The notes under the pieces: model-generated | Database searches by the model: none | Told to the model about the DNA's origin: nothing | Seen by the model: the letters and a program-made list of their open reading frames with translations, nothing else | In this document: positions 41,898-49,760 of the stretch, piece after piece | How positions within the stretch are numbered: the first letter of the stretch is position 1 | Layout: the number at the start of each line of letters is the position of its first letter | Translations under genes and position numbers: made by a program | From: Pseudomonas chlororaphis | GTDB lineage: Bacteria; Pseudomonadota; Gammaproteobacteria; Pseudomonadales; Pseudomonadaceae | NCBI RefSeq assembly: GCF_003731765.1 | Contig: NZ_MOAL01000008.1 | Location: forward strand, 744,001-808,000 | Direction: 5' to 3' | Length of the DNA stretch: 64,000 nt

Positions 41898-42920
41898 ATG
41901 AACCACAAGGTCGCCTTCAGCTTTGCCGACGGCAAGACGCTGTTCTTTCCCGTGCAGGCCAATGAAATCCTGCTCGACGCCGCCCTGCGCAATGGCATCA
42001 AGATCCCCCTGGATTGCCGCGAAGGCGTGTGCGGCACCTGCCAGGGGCGCTGCGAGTCGGGCCACTACAGCCAGGATTACGTGGACGAGGAAACCCTCTC
42101 CGCCCAGGACCTGGCCCAGCGCAAGGTCCTCACCTGCCAGACCCGAGTGCAGTCCGATGCTGCGTTCTACTTCGACTTCGATTCCAGCCTGTGCAACGCC
42201 CCCGGGCCGGTCCAGCTCAATGGCTCGGTGATCGAGGTGCGCCAGGTCAGCGAGAGCACGGCGATCCTGCACCTGGACCTGGGCAGCAGCGAACCCTTGC
42301 TGGATTTCCTGCCGGGGCAATACGCCCGCTTGAGCATCCCTGGCACCGACAGCCAACGCGCTTACTCCTTCGCCAACCGCCCCAACGAAAGCAATCAGCT
42401 GCAATTCCTGATTCGCCTGTTGCCGGACGGGGTGATGAGCAACTACATCCGCGAGCGCTGCCTGGTGGGCGACAACATCAAGCTGGAGGCTCCGCTGGGC
42501 GCCTTCTACCTGCGCCATATCAACAAGCCCCTCGTGCTGGTCGCCGGGGGCACAGGGTTGTCGGCGCTGCTGGCCATGCTCGACCAGATCGCCCACCAAG
42601 GCTGCGAGCAGCCGGTGCACCTGTATTACGCTGTGCGCGGCCCTGCCGACCGCTGCGAACGCACGCGAATCCTGGCCTACGCCGAGCGCATCGCGGGCTT
42701 TCGCTACACCGAAGTGCTCAGTGACCCGCCAGCGGATTGGCCCGGCAAGCGGGGCTACATCCCCGAGCATTTCGACCTCAGCCAACTGCGCGACGGGCCC
42801 CTGGATATGTACGTCTGCGGACCGCCGCCGATGGTCGAGTCGATCAAAATCTGGTTGCAGGAACAGCAACTTAACAACGTTCAACTGTATGACGAGAAGT
42901 TCACCGAGAGTAATATCTGA
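41898..42920 (+). CDS. antC: Anthranilate 1,2-dioxygenase reductase subunit
   Basis: This 340-residue reductase has an N-terminal plant-type [2Fe-2S] ferredoxin domain with Cys40, Cys45, Cys48 ('PLDCREGVCGTCQG') and Cys80. An FAD domain ('RAYSFANRPNES' binds FAD) and an NAD domain ('LVLVAGGTGLSALLAML' and C-terminal 'MYVCGPPPMVES') follow. It passes electrons from NADH to AntA. The ATG at 41898 is preferred to a TTG at 41880 that would abut antB. A permease gene follows 77 bp downstream. Confidence 0.92.
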   Translation: MNHKVAFSFADGKTLFFPVQANEILLDAALRNGIKIPLDCREGVCGTCQGRCESGHYSQDYVDEETLSAQDLAQRKVLTCQTRVQSDAAFYFDFDSSLCNAPGPVQLNGSVIEVRQVSESTAILHLDLGSSEPLLDFLPGQYARLSIPGTDSQRAYSFANRPNESNQLQFLIRLLPDGVMSNYIRERCLVGDNIKLEAPLGAFYLRHINKPLVLVAGGTGLSALLAMLDQIAHQGCEQPVHLYYAVRGPADRCERTRILAYAERIAGFRYTEVLSDPPADWPGKRGYIPEHFDLSQLRDGPLDMYVCGPPPMVESIKIWLQEQQLNNVQLYDEKFTESNI

Positions 42921-42997
42921 TCCGTCAGCATCTAGCCGAGATCGAATCCTCCACAACGGGGATCGTTCCTGATAACAACGAGAAGAGAGCGCATTTA

Positions 42998-44398
42998 GTG
43001 GATCAAATTTCGCAACCGGGCGAGCTCAAGCGTGGCTTGAAGAACCGCCATATTCAGTTGATCGCCCTGGGCGGGGCGATCGGCACCGGGCTGTTCCTCG
43101 GCTCTGCCGGGGTACTCAAGTCCGCCGGACCGTCGATGATTCTGGGCTACGCCATTGCCGGCTTCATCGCCTTCCTGATCATGCGGCAACTGGGGGAGAT
43201 GATCGTCGAGGAGCCAGTGGCCGGTTCCTTCAGCCACTTCGCCCACAAGTACTGGGGCGGCTACTTCGGCTTCCTTGCGGGCTGGAACTACTGGGTGCTG
43301 TATGTCCTGGTGGGCATGGCCGAACTCACCGCCGTGGGCAAGTACGTGCAGTTCTGGTGGCCGGAAATCCCCACCTGGGTCAGCGCTGCGGTGTTCTTCG
43401 TGCTGGTCAACCTGATCAACATGATGAACGTGAAGTTCTTCGGTGAAGCCGAGTTCTGGTTCGCCATCATCAAGGTGGTGGCCATCCTCGGCATGATCGT
43501 CCTGGGTTGCTACATGCTGTTCAGCGGCAGTGGCGGACCACAGGCCTCGTTCAGCAACCTGTGGGACCACGGCGGCTTCTTCCCCAACGGCTACAGCGGC
43601 CTGTTGATGGCCATGGCCTTTATCATGTTCTCGTTCGGCGGCCTGGAGCTGGTGGGCATCACTGCCGCCGAAGCCAGCGAGCCGCGCAAAGTGATCCCCA
43701 AGGCGATCAACCAGGTGGTTTACCGGGTCCTGATCTTCTACGTCGGCGCCCTCGCGGTGCTGCTGTCGCTGTACCCGTGGGATGAACTGCTGGTGAGCCT
43801 CAGTGCCGGCGGCGACGCCTACAGCAGCAGCCCGTTCGTGAAGATCTTCTCGCTGATCGGCAGTGATGCAGCCGCGCAGATCCTCAACTTCGTGGTCCTG
43901 ACGGCGGCGCTCTCGGTGTACAACAGCGGCGTGTACTGCAACAGCCGCATGCTCTACGGCCTGGCCGAACAGGGCGATGCGCCGAAAGCGCTGATGAAGC
44001 TCAACAAGCAAGGCGTGCCGGTGCTGGCCTTGGGCATTTCCGCGCTGATCACCCTGCTGTGCGTGCTGGTCAACTACCTGGCGCCCCACGAAGCGCTGGA
44101 GTTGCTGTTCGCCCTGGTGGTGGCGGCACTGATGATCAACTGGGCGCTGATCAGCCTGACCCACCTGCGCTTTCGCAAGGCCATGGCCGAACAAGGTGTA
44201 GTGCCGTCGTTCAAGGCCTTCTGGTCGCCACTGAGCAACTACCTGTGCCTGGCCTTCATGGTCATGATCGTGGGCGTGATGTGGATGATCCCGGGCATCC
44301 GTGCCTCGGTGTATGCCATTCCGGTGTGGGTCCTGGTGATCTGGGGCCTGTACCGCGTGAGCCAGGCGAGAAAGGCCGCGCAACCCGCCCTGCGCTAA
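42998..44398 (+). CDS. AroP-like aromatic amino acid permease
   Basis: This 466-residue protein has twelve helices and the AroP/PheP signature 'LKRGLKNRHIQLIALGGAIGTGLFLGSAGVLKSAGPSMILGYA', 'EEPVAGSFSHFAHKYWGGYFGFLAGWNYWVLYVL' and 'VDITAAE'-type 'VGITAAEASEPRKVIPKAINQV'. It probably imports tryptophan or other aromatic amino acids for the adjacent catabolic genes. The start is a GTG with AGAAGAGAG upstream. It follows antC after 77 bp and ends at a strong terminator, so it may be transcribed with antABC. Confidence 0.88.
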   Translation: MDQISQPGELKRGLKNRHIQLIALGGAIGTGLFLGSAGVLKSAGPSMILGYAIAGFIAFLIMRQLGEMIVEEPVAGSFSHFAHKYWGGYFGFLAGWNYWVLYVLVGMAELTAVGKYVQFWWPEIPTWVSAAVFFVLVNLINMMNVKFFGEAEFWFAIIKVVAILGMIVLGCYMLFSGSGGPQASFSNLWDHGGFFPNGYSGLLMAMAFIMFSFGGLELVGITAAEASEPRKVIPKAINQVVYRVLIFYVGALAVLLSLYPWDELLVSLSAGGDAYSSSPFVKIFSLIGSDAAAQILNFVVLTAALSVYNSGVYCNSRMLYGLAEQGDAPKALMKLNKQGVPVLALGISALITLLCVLVNYLAPHEALELLFALVVAALMINWALISLTHLRFRKAMAEQGVVPSFKAFWSPLSNYLCLAFMVMIVGVMWMIPGIRASVYAIPVWVLVIWGLYRVSQARKAAQPALR

Positions 44399-44421
44399 GC
44401 CGCAGTAGCGCTGCAAGACTG

Positions 44422-44456
44422 AAAGCCCGGCCTTGGATCAAGGCCGGGCTTTTTTA
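44422..44456 (+). terminator. Strong rho-independent terminator after the aroP-like gene
   Basis: A 14-bp stem (AAAGCCCGGCCTTG / CAAGGCCGGGCTTT) with a 3-nt loop merges into a run of six T. It closes the antABC-permease transcription unit. Confidence 0.92.
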
Positions 44457-44584
44457 TTGGCCACGCAAAAGCGGTCTGCCAATTCCTGCAAATGTGGCCT
44501 GAATCAACAGTCCGCTCTCTCCCTAGAATCGAGCCCCTCCCGGCGGTTGAGCCAGGGAGCCTGTGACTGGATGGAGAGTGGCTT

Positions 44585-45793
44585 ATGAACAGAACTGCGG
44601 CAGGCCTTCGACTGGCCAATATTTTTTCGCCCACCGTGGCGGCGCTGATTTCAGTGCTGGTGAACTACGGCGGGACCTTTGTCCTGGTGTTCCAGGCCGC
44701 CGAACTGGCGCGGCTGTCACCGGCCCAGACCGCGTCCTGGGTCTGGGCGGTATCGGTGGGCGTGGGCCTGAGCGGTCTGTGGCTGAGCCTGCGCTACCGG
44801 GCACCGATCATCACCGCCTGGTCCACACCCGGCGCCGCCTTCCTGGCCACGGTGATGCCCTTCACGCCTTACGCCGAGGTGATCGGCGCCTACCTGATTT
44901 CGGCCCTGGGGTTCATCCTCCTCGGCGCCTCCGGGGCCTTCGACAAACTGGTGCGGATGATCCCCAAGGGCATCGCCGCCGGCCTGCTGGCGGGCATCTT
45001 GCTGCAGTTCGGCATCAACGCCTTTGGCGGCGCCAGTGCCGACCCGCTGCTGGTGATCGTGCTGCTGGTGTCCTACGCGCTGCTGCGACGTTTCACTTCA
45101 CGGTTTGCCGTGGTGGGCATCCTGGTCATCGGCCTGGCGCTGCTGATCGCACAGGAGCGAATCGACTTTTCAGCGGTGCACTTGAGCCTCGCAGTGCCGG
45201 TGTTCACCGCGCCGCAGTTCTCTGTGCAAGCCTTGCTGGGGGTGGCGCTGCCGCTGTTCGTCATCACCCTCACCGGCCAGTACATGCCCGGGATGCTGGT
45301 GCTGCGCAATGACGGTTACCAGACCAGCGCCAACCCGTTGCTCACCGTCACGGGCCTGGGCTCACTGCTCATGGCGCCATTCGGTGCCCACGCCTTCAAC
45401 GTAGCAGCAATCACGGCGGCGATCTGTACCGGCGAGGACGCCCACAAGGACCCGGGCAAACGCTACATCGCCGGTATCGCCTGCGGGCTGTTCTACATCC
45501 TGGTGGGGACTTTCGGGGTGACCCTGGCAACCCTGTTCATGGTCCTGCCCAAGGCCTTTATCACCACCCTGGCGGGCCTGGCGCTGTTGGGCGCCATCGG
45601 CGGCAGCCTGGCCAATGCCATGGCCGATGCGCCCACCCGGGAAACCGCGCTGATCACCTTCCTGGCCACGGCGGCCAACGTCACCCTGTTGGGGGTCGGC
45701 GGCGCCTTCTGGGGGCTGGTGGCCGGGTTGACCGTGCACCTGCTGATCCACGGCCGGGCTACCCGATTGCCGGCCAATGCCGCCCAGCCTTGA
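44585..45793 (+). CDS. benE: BenE-family benzoate/H+ symporter
   Basis: This 402-residue protein has about twelve membrane helices and BenE motifs: 'RYRAPIITAWSTPGAAFLATV' near 79-99, 'IPKGIAAGLLAGILLQFG' near 138-155 and 'APFGAHAFNVAAITAAICTGEDAHKD' near 259-284. BenE imports benzoate. Next to antABC it could carry anthranilate or another aromatic acid, but no benABCD is in the window. It has its own leader after the strong terminator and converges with the MocR gene (20-bp gap). Symbol by family. Confidence 0.85.
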   Translation: MNRTAAGLRLANIFSPTVAALISVLVNYGGTFVLVFQAAELARLSPAQTASWVWAVSVGVGLSGLWLSLRYRAPIITAWSTPGAAFLATVMPFTPYAEVIGAYLISALGFILLGASGAFDKLVRMIPKGIAAGLLAGILLQFGINAFGGASADPLLVIVLLVSYALLRRFTSRFAVVGILVIGLALLIAQERIDFSAVHLSLAVPVFTAPQFSVQALLGVALPLFVITLTGQYMPGMLVLRNDGYQTSANPLLTVTGLGSLLMAPFGAHAFNVAAITAAICTGEDAHKDPGKRYIAGIACGLFYILVGTFGVTLATLFMVLPKAFITTLAGLALLGAIGGSLANAMADAPTRETALITFLATAANVTLLGVGGAFWGLVAGLTVHLLIHGRATRLPANAAQP

Positions 45794-45813
45794 AGCTCGA
45801 CGCCTGGCCCGGG

Positions 45814-47280
45814 CTAACGCTTTCTCAGGGCCTGGGCCAGGCGCGCCATGGCCGCGTCGATCTCATGGGCGCTCAACGAGGCGTAGCCCAGCAACCAGCC
45901 CTGCTGCTTCTGCTCCCCGGCGTACAGCCGGCTGAGCCCGGGCAACTGGATACCGACCCTGGCTGCCCGTTGCTGGGTCTGCACCTCGGTCCAACCGGAT
46001 TGCAGCAGGCAAGGGATCTGCAACCCTCCCGGCGGCGGCAAGGCGATGGCGATGCCCTTGAGGTGCCGCTCGATGGCCCCGAGCATCGCTTGCCGACGCC
46101 CGGCATAAAGCTTGCGCATGGCCCGCACATGGCCGTTGTAATGGCCCTCTTCCATGAACCGCGCCAGGGTCAGTTGAAGAATCTGCGGGGTGTGCCCATC
46201 CATGATGCTGCGGGCGCTGCTGAAGGCACTGACCAACTCCTCGGGCAAGGCCATGTAGCCCATGCGCAGGCCGGGTGAAAGGGTCTTGCTGAAGGTGCCG
46301 ACGTAGAGGGTTCGCTGATACGGGTCCAGGCCCTGGACACAGGCCGTGGGCAGGCCGTCGTAATGGAACTCGCTGTCGTAGTCGTCCTCGATGATCCACT
46401 TGTCGTGCTCGGCGGCCCAACGGGTCAGCTCCAGGCGACGCTCCAGGGACAGGGTGGCGCCGGTGGGGTATTGGTGCGACGGCGTCACATAGACGCAGGA
46501 GGCGCCACTGCGATCGGCCCGCAGCAGGTCAGTGCGAATGCCCTGCCCATCGACGTCGATGGGCACGATCCGCGCCTCAGCGGACTCGAAGGCCTTACGC
46601 GCCCCGAAGTAACCCGGGTTCTCCATTAGGATCGGCTTGCCGGCGTCCACCAGCAGCTGGGCGCAGAGGAACAACGCCTGACGAGTGCTGCTCAGCACCA
46701 GAATCTGTTCGGGCCGCACCTTGGCCCCGCGCTCCAGGTTCAGGTAGGCGGCGATGGCCTTGCGCAGCGGTTCGGCACCTTGCGGGTCGCCGTGCAGCAA
46801 CACGCTGCCCCGATGTTCCTTGAGCACCTGGCGTTGCAGGCGCTCCCAGACCGCCAGCGGAAAGCTGCGGGTTTCCGGCAACCCCGTGGCAAATGCGGTG
46901 ACCACTTGCTGATCGGTGACGCCGCCTCGCTCGAACATCATCCGCCCACGGCGGCTCAGGCCCGAGCCTGGCTCCCGGGCAGCCGGGGGCTGCTCCTGCA
47001 AGCGCACGCGGCGGCGGGCGGCACCGCGTAACTGGGCGCCAATGCTGTCACTGACGTAACTGCCCGAGCCCCCGCGGCGCTGGATGAAGCCATCGCGCTG
47101 CAACTGCTCGTAGGCGTTTTCCACGGTGTCACGGGACACTGCCAACGACTTGGCCAGGGTCCGACTCGCCGGCAACTTCACCCCGGGGCCCAGGGCGCCA
47201 TCGAGGATCAGGCCGCGCAAGGCACGCTGAATGCGCTGGTGCAGGTCCAGGGGCGCAAACTCCGGGTCGTTGAGCCGCAT
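45814..47280 (-). CDS. MocR/PdxR-type regulator (GntR HTH fused to aminotransferase domain)
   Basis: The N-terminal GntR winged helix ('LHQRIQRALRGLILDGALGPGVKLPASRTLAKSLAVSRDTVENAYEQLQRDGF') is followed by a type-I aminotransferase-like domain with the PLP-lysine block 'TLYVGTFSKTLSPGLRMGYM' and 'EDDYDSEFHYDG'. MocR proteins use PLP adducts as effectors; targets are usually the divergent or neighbouring transport and metabolism genes. The ATG at 47280 gives 488 residues. GTG starts at 47313 and at 47358 (the latter with GAGGG 5 nt upstream) would add 11 or 26 residues, so the start is uncertain. Confidence 0.85.
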   Translation of the reverse strand: MRLNDPEFAPLDLHQRIQRALRGLILDGALGPGVKLPASRTLAKSLAVSRDTVENAYEQLQRDGFIQRRGGSGSYVSDSIGAQLRGAARRRVRLQEQPPAAREPGSGLSRRGRMMFERGGVTDQQVVTAFATGLPETRSFPLAVWERLQRQVLKEHRGSVLLHGDPQGAEPLRKAIAAYLNLERGAKVRPEQILVLSSTRQALFLCAQLLVDAGKPILMENPGYFGARKAFESAEARIVPIDVDGQGIRTDLLRADRSGASCVYVTPSHQYPTGATLSLERRLELTRWAAEHDKWIIEDDYDSEFHYDGLPTACVQGLDPYQRTLYVGTFSKTLSPGLRMGYMALPEELVSAFSSARSIMDGHTPQILQLTLARFMEEGHYNGHVRAMRKLYAGRRQAMLGAIERHLKGIAIALPPPGGLQIPCLLQSGWTEVQTQQRAARVGIQLPGLSRLYAGEQKQQGWLLGYASLSAHEIDAAMARLAQALRKR

Positions 47281-47431
47281 GTTGAGGGTTTCAAGCTCGA
47301 AGGTCTGAGCCACGTGGTCTGCCTGATGAAATGAAAATAAGCCGCTGGGGGCGGCCACTTTATCCCTCGGGCGACGCTGGCGTCAGCCCTTGGAAATCAG
47401 CGGGTGGCGCCAGCGGCCCAGGCGCAAATGA

Positions 47432-47456
47432 AAACGCCCCGGCAGGCGGGGCGTTT
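47432..47456 (-). terminator. Rho-independent terminator of kynA
   Basis: A perfect 9-bp stem (AAACGCCCC / GGGGCGTTT) with a 7-nt loop lies 5 bp past the kynA stop. It is followed by TTTT on the minus strand. Confidence 0.8.
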
Positions 47457-47461
47457 GGCGA

Positions 47462-48313
47462 TCAGAGCGAGGAGCGAACCCGCCACAGCTCGGGGAACAA
47501 CACGGTGTCGAGCATCTTGCGCAGGTAGCCCACGCCTTCGGTGCCGCCGGTGCCGGGTTGGAAACCGATGATCCGTTCCACGGTGGTCACGTGGCGGAAG
47601 CGCCATTGGCGGAATGAGTCTTCGAGGTCGATAAACTTCTCCGCCAACTGGTACAGGTCCCAGTAGCGGGTCGGGTCGGCATACACCTCGCGCCAGGCGG
47701 CCTCGACCGACGGGTCGTGCAGCGTCGGCGCGGTGCTGTTCAGCGTCAGGCGCTGAGGGTCGATGTTCAAGCCGGCCTTGGCCATCAGGCCGATCGCTTC
47801 GTCGTACAAGGACGGCGTGCTGATCGACGCCTGCAACGACTCCAGCAGTTCCGGACGGTGGGCGTGGGGCCGCAGCAAGGCCGCGCTTTTGTTGCCAAGG
47901 ATAAATTCGATGTCCCGGTACTGGAACGACTGGAAGCCCGAGGACTGGCCCAGGTAAGGCCGGATCGACTTGTACTCCGACGGGGTCATGGTGGCCAGCA
48001 CCGCCCAGGCGTGGACCAATTGATCGAAGATCCGCGACACCCGCGCCAGCATCTTGAACGCCGGCGGCAACTCGCCCAGGCGCACGTGCTCACGGGCGGC
48101 CTTGAGTTCGTGCAGCATCAGCTTCATCCACAGCTCGGAGGTCTGGTGCTGGATGATGAACAGCATCTCGTTGTGGTCCGGCGACAAGGGGTGCTGGGCA
48201 CTGAGGATGCGCCCCAGGTCCAGGTAGTCGCCGTAGCTCATGGAGTCGGAGAAATTCAGCTCGGCGTTATGCCATTCATCCGGCGGGTTGCTTGAATAAG
48301 GACATTGGCTCAT
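47462..48313 (-). CDS. kynA: Tryptophan 2,3-dioxygenase
   Basis: This 283-residue heme protein starts MSQCPYSSNPPDEWHNAELNF. It has the family residues 'LFIIQHQTSELWMKLMLHEL' (51-70, with the substrate-side His56), 'PSEYKSIRPYLGQSSGFQSFQYR' and 'RFRHVTTVERIIG', which carries the proximal heme His. It opens the indole ring of tryptophan to N-formylkynurenine. It lies 100 bp downstream of kynB and is followed by a terminator, so kynBA form an operon separate from kynU, 10 kb away. Confidence 0.95.
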   Translation of the reverse strand: MSQCPYSSNPPDEWHNAELNFSDSMSYGDYLDLGRILSAQHPLSPDHNEMLFIIQHQTSELWMKLMLHELKAAREHVRLGELPPAFKMLARVSRIFDQLVHAWAVLATMTPSEYKSIRPYLGQSSGFQSFQYRDIEFILGNKSAALLRPHAHRPELLESLQASISTPSLYDEAIGLMAKAGLNIDPQRLTLNSTAPTLHDPSVEAAWREVYADPTRYWDLYQLAEKFIDLEDSFRQWRFRHVTTVERIIGFQPGTGGTEGVGYLRKMLDTVLFPELWRVRSSL

Positions 48314-48413
48314 GGCGGGGGCTCCTCCCATCAGGTAGCGGCTGGCCGATCGCTCGGGGCTGGGCACGGATCAAAGGCCCGCGCCGAGGCAGCCTGCTTC
48401 GTTGTAGTGGAAA

Positions 48414-49055
48414 TTATCGGTTCAAGGGCCGCAGGATCGCCCGCACCGGGCTGGCGTCCAGGTGGGCAAAACGCAACGGCAGGGCGATCAATTCGTAATC
48501 CCCTTCCGGCACGGCATCGAGCACCACGCCTTCGAGAATCGCCATGCCTTGGCGGGCCACGGCGTTGTGGGCGTCCATGGTCTTGGATTGCTGCGGGTCC
48601 AGGGACGGCGTGTCGATGCCGATCAGGCGCACGCCGAGGCTGGCCAGCAGCTCGACGGTGGCCGGGGCCACCGCCGTGAAATGCTCGTCCCAGACCGCCA
48701 GCGGCGCCTGTTGATAAGTGCGCAACAGCACCCGCGGCGGCAACTGCTCCAGGTGCCCGGCCAAATCCTCGGGCTGCACCAGCGGCCCGCTGCCCAGGCA
48801 ATGCACGACCCGGCACGGGCCCATGTACACGTCCAGCGAGACCTCACCGATGGGAGCACCATCGGCCCGGTAATGCAGCGGCGCATCGACATGGGCGCCG
48901 GTATGGGGTGACAAGGTGATGCGCCCGACATTCACCGGGCACTCGGGTCCGAACTGCCAGACACGTTCTTCCTGAAATGGCGTATCCCCCGGCCAGGTCG
49001 GGGTCGCGGTACTCAAAGGCGGGCTGATATCCCACCAGCGGGGTGTGTTGTCCAT
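48414..49055 (-). CDS. kynB: Kynurenine formamidase (arylformamidase)
   Basis: This 213-residue protein has the cyclase/arylformamidase metal site: 'SPHTGAHVDAPLHY' with His51, His55, Asp57 and His61, and a 'WWDISPPL' start. It hydrolyses N-formylkynurenine to kynurenine. The ATG at 49055 fits the family; a six-residue upstream extension is possible. It is the first gene of kynBA, divergent from a cupin gene. In P. aeruginosa kynB is beside kynU, so the present kynB-kynA pairing is a rearranged layout. Confidence 0.93.
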   Translation of the reverse strand: MDNTPRWWDISPPLSTATPTWPGDTPFQEERVWQFGPECPVNVGRITLSPHTGAHVDAPLHYRADGAPIGEVSLDVYMGPCRVVHCLGSGPLVQPEDLAGHLEQLPPRVLLRTYQQAPLAVWDEHFTAVAPATVELLASLGVRLIGIDTPSLDPQQSKTMDAHNAVARQGMAILEGVVLDAVPEGDYELIALPLRFAHLDASPVRAILRPLNR

Positions 49056-49362
49056 GGTGTGGCTCTCGATCACGTCGACCTGAATGATACGAGCGATGCC
49101 CGTGTAGATTCTTGCGAAATTCCGCGCCGCGCTTCAGATATTTCGTAAATCCTGCGAAAAAAGCGCTTTTTGGCGAACGATAATTTCAACCGGCAATCCC
49201 CGCCCCCGCCCCGGCAGGCCCGGGCATTGCTGCGCTCGCCGGCGACACGCGCGGGGACCGGGCTGCGCTTCTGGATAGATTGATGTCGAGCCCAGACAAC
49301 CCTGCCGATGCCGGGCGCTATAGGGTGCGACTTCCGATCTGCCAACTGCCAGGAGCGCCAGA
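49056..49362. promoter_or_regulatory. kynB-cupin divergent region with AT-rich palindrome
   Basis: This 307-bp region holds no gene I can support. AAAAAGCGCTTTTT (49158-49171) is a 14-bp perfect palindrome, overlapping CGAAAAAAGCGC (49155-49166), which resembles CGAAAAAAACGC in the kynU-kynR region. TTCG...CGAA half-sites lie just beside it. These may bind KynR. Confidence 0.4.
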
Positions 49363-49707
49363 ATGTCCAAACCTATTACCGTGCTGCGTGATACCCACCC
49401 GCTGCCGGTGCTCGACGCCTGCAAATGGGAAAAACTCGAAGGCGACCCGCACACCGTCAACCTCAACGCCTACACCAGCGAAGACGGCAGCAAGATCATG
49501 GGCACCTGGATCTGCACCCCCGGCAAATGGCGGGTGGCGTACGAGAAGTGGGAGTACTGCCATTTCCAGGAAGGCTACTGCGTCATCACCCCAGACGGCC
49601 AGGCGCCGATCCACCTGCGCGCCGGCGACATCTTCATCGTCGAGCCGGGCATGAAAGGCACCTGGGAAGTGGTGGAAACCGTGCGCAAGTATTTCGTGTT
49701 TGCCTGA
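49363..49707 (+). CDS. Cupin-domain protein (DUF861/YgiD-type small cupin)
   Basis: This 114-residue single-domain cupin starts MSKPITVLRDTHPLPVLDAC. It has the DUF861-like pattern 'KIMGTWICTPGKWRVAYEKWEYCHFQEGYCVITPDG' followed by 'IHLRAGDIFIVEPGMKGTWEVVETVRKYFV'. The usual (S)-ureidoglycine-type metal ligands are not all visible; one His appears in 'YCHFQEG'. These proteins are often found with amino-acid or polyamine catabolic genes and function is mostly unknown. It is divergent from kynB, so a link with tryptophan catabolism is possible but unproven. Confidence 0.75.
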   Translation: MSKPITVLRDTHPLPVLDACKWEKLEGDPHTVNLNAYTSEDGSKIMGTWICTPGKWRVAYEKWEYCHFQEGYCVITPDGQAPIHLRAGDIFIVEPGMKGTWEVVETVRKYFVFA

Positions 49708-49716
49708 CCCAAAAAC

Positions 49717-49743
49717 CGAGAACCCGCTCAACGCGGGTTCTCG
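49717..49743. terminator. Terminator between the cupin gene and the O-antigen cluster
   Basis: An 11-bp perfect stem (CGAGAACCCGC / GCGGGTTCTCG) with a 5-nt loop lies between convergent genes. On the minus strand GTTTTT follows it, so it serves at least the wbpM transcript. Confidence 0.8.
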
Positions 49744-49760
49744 ACCATCACCATAAACGA

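Noticed and set aside
39739..42956. Long minus-strand open frames (636 and 668 codons) opposite antABC
   Set aside because: antA, antB and antC carry complete cofactor motifs on the plus strand; the antisense frames are shadows of high GC at third positions.
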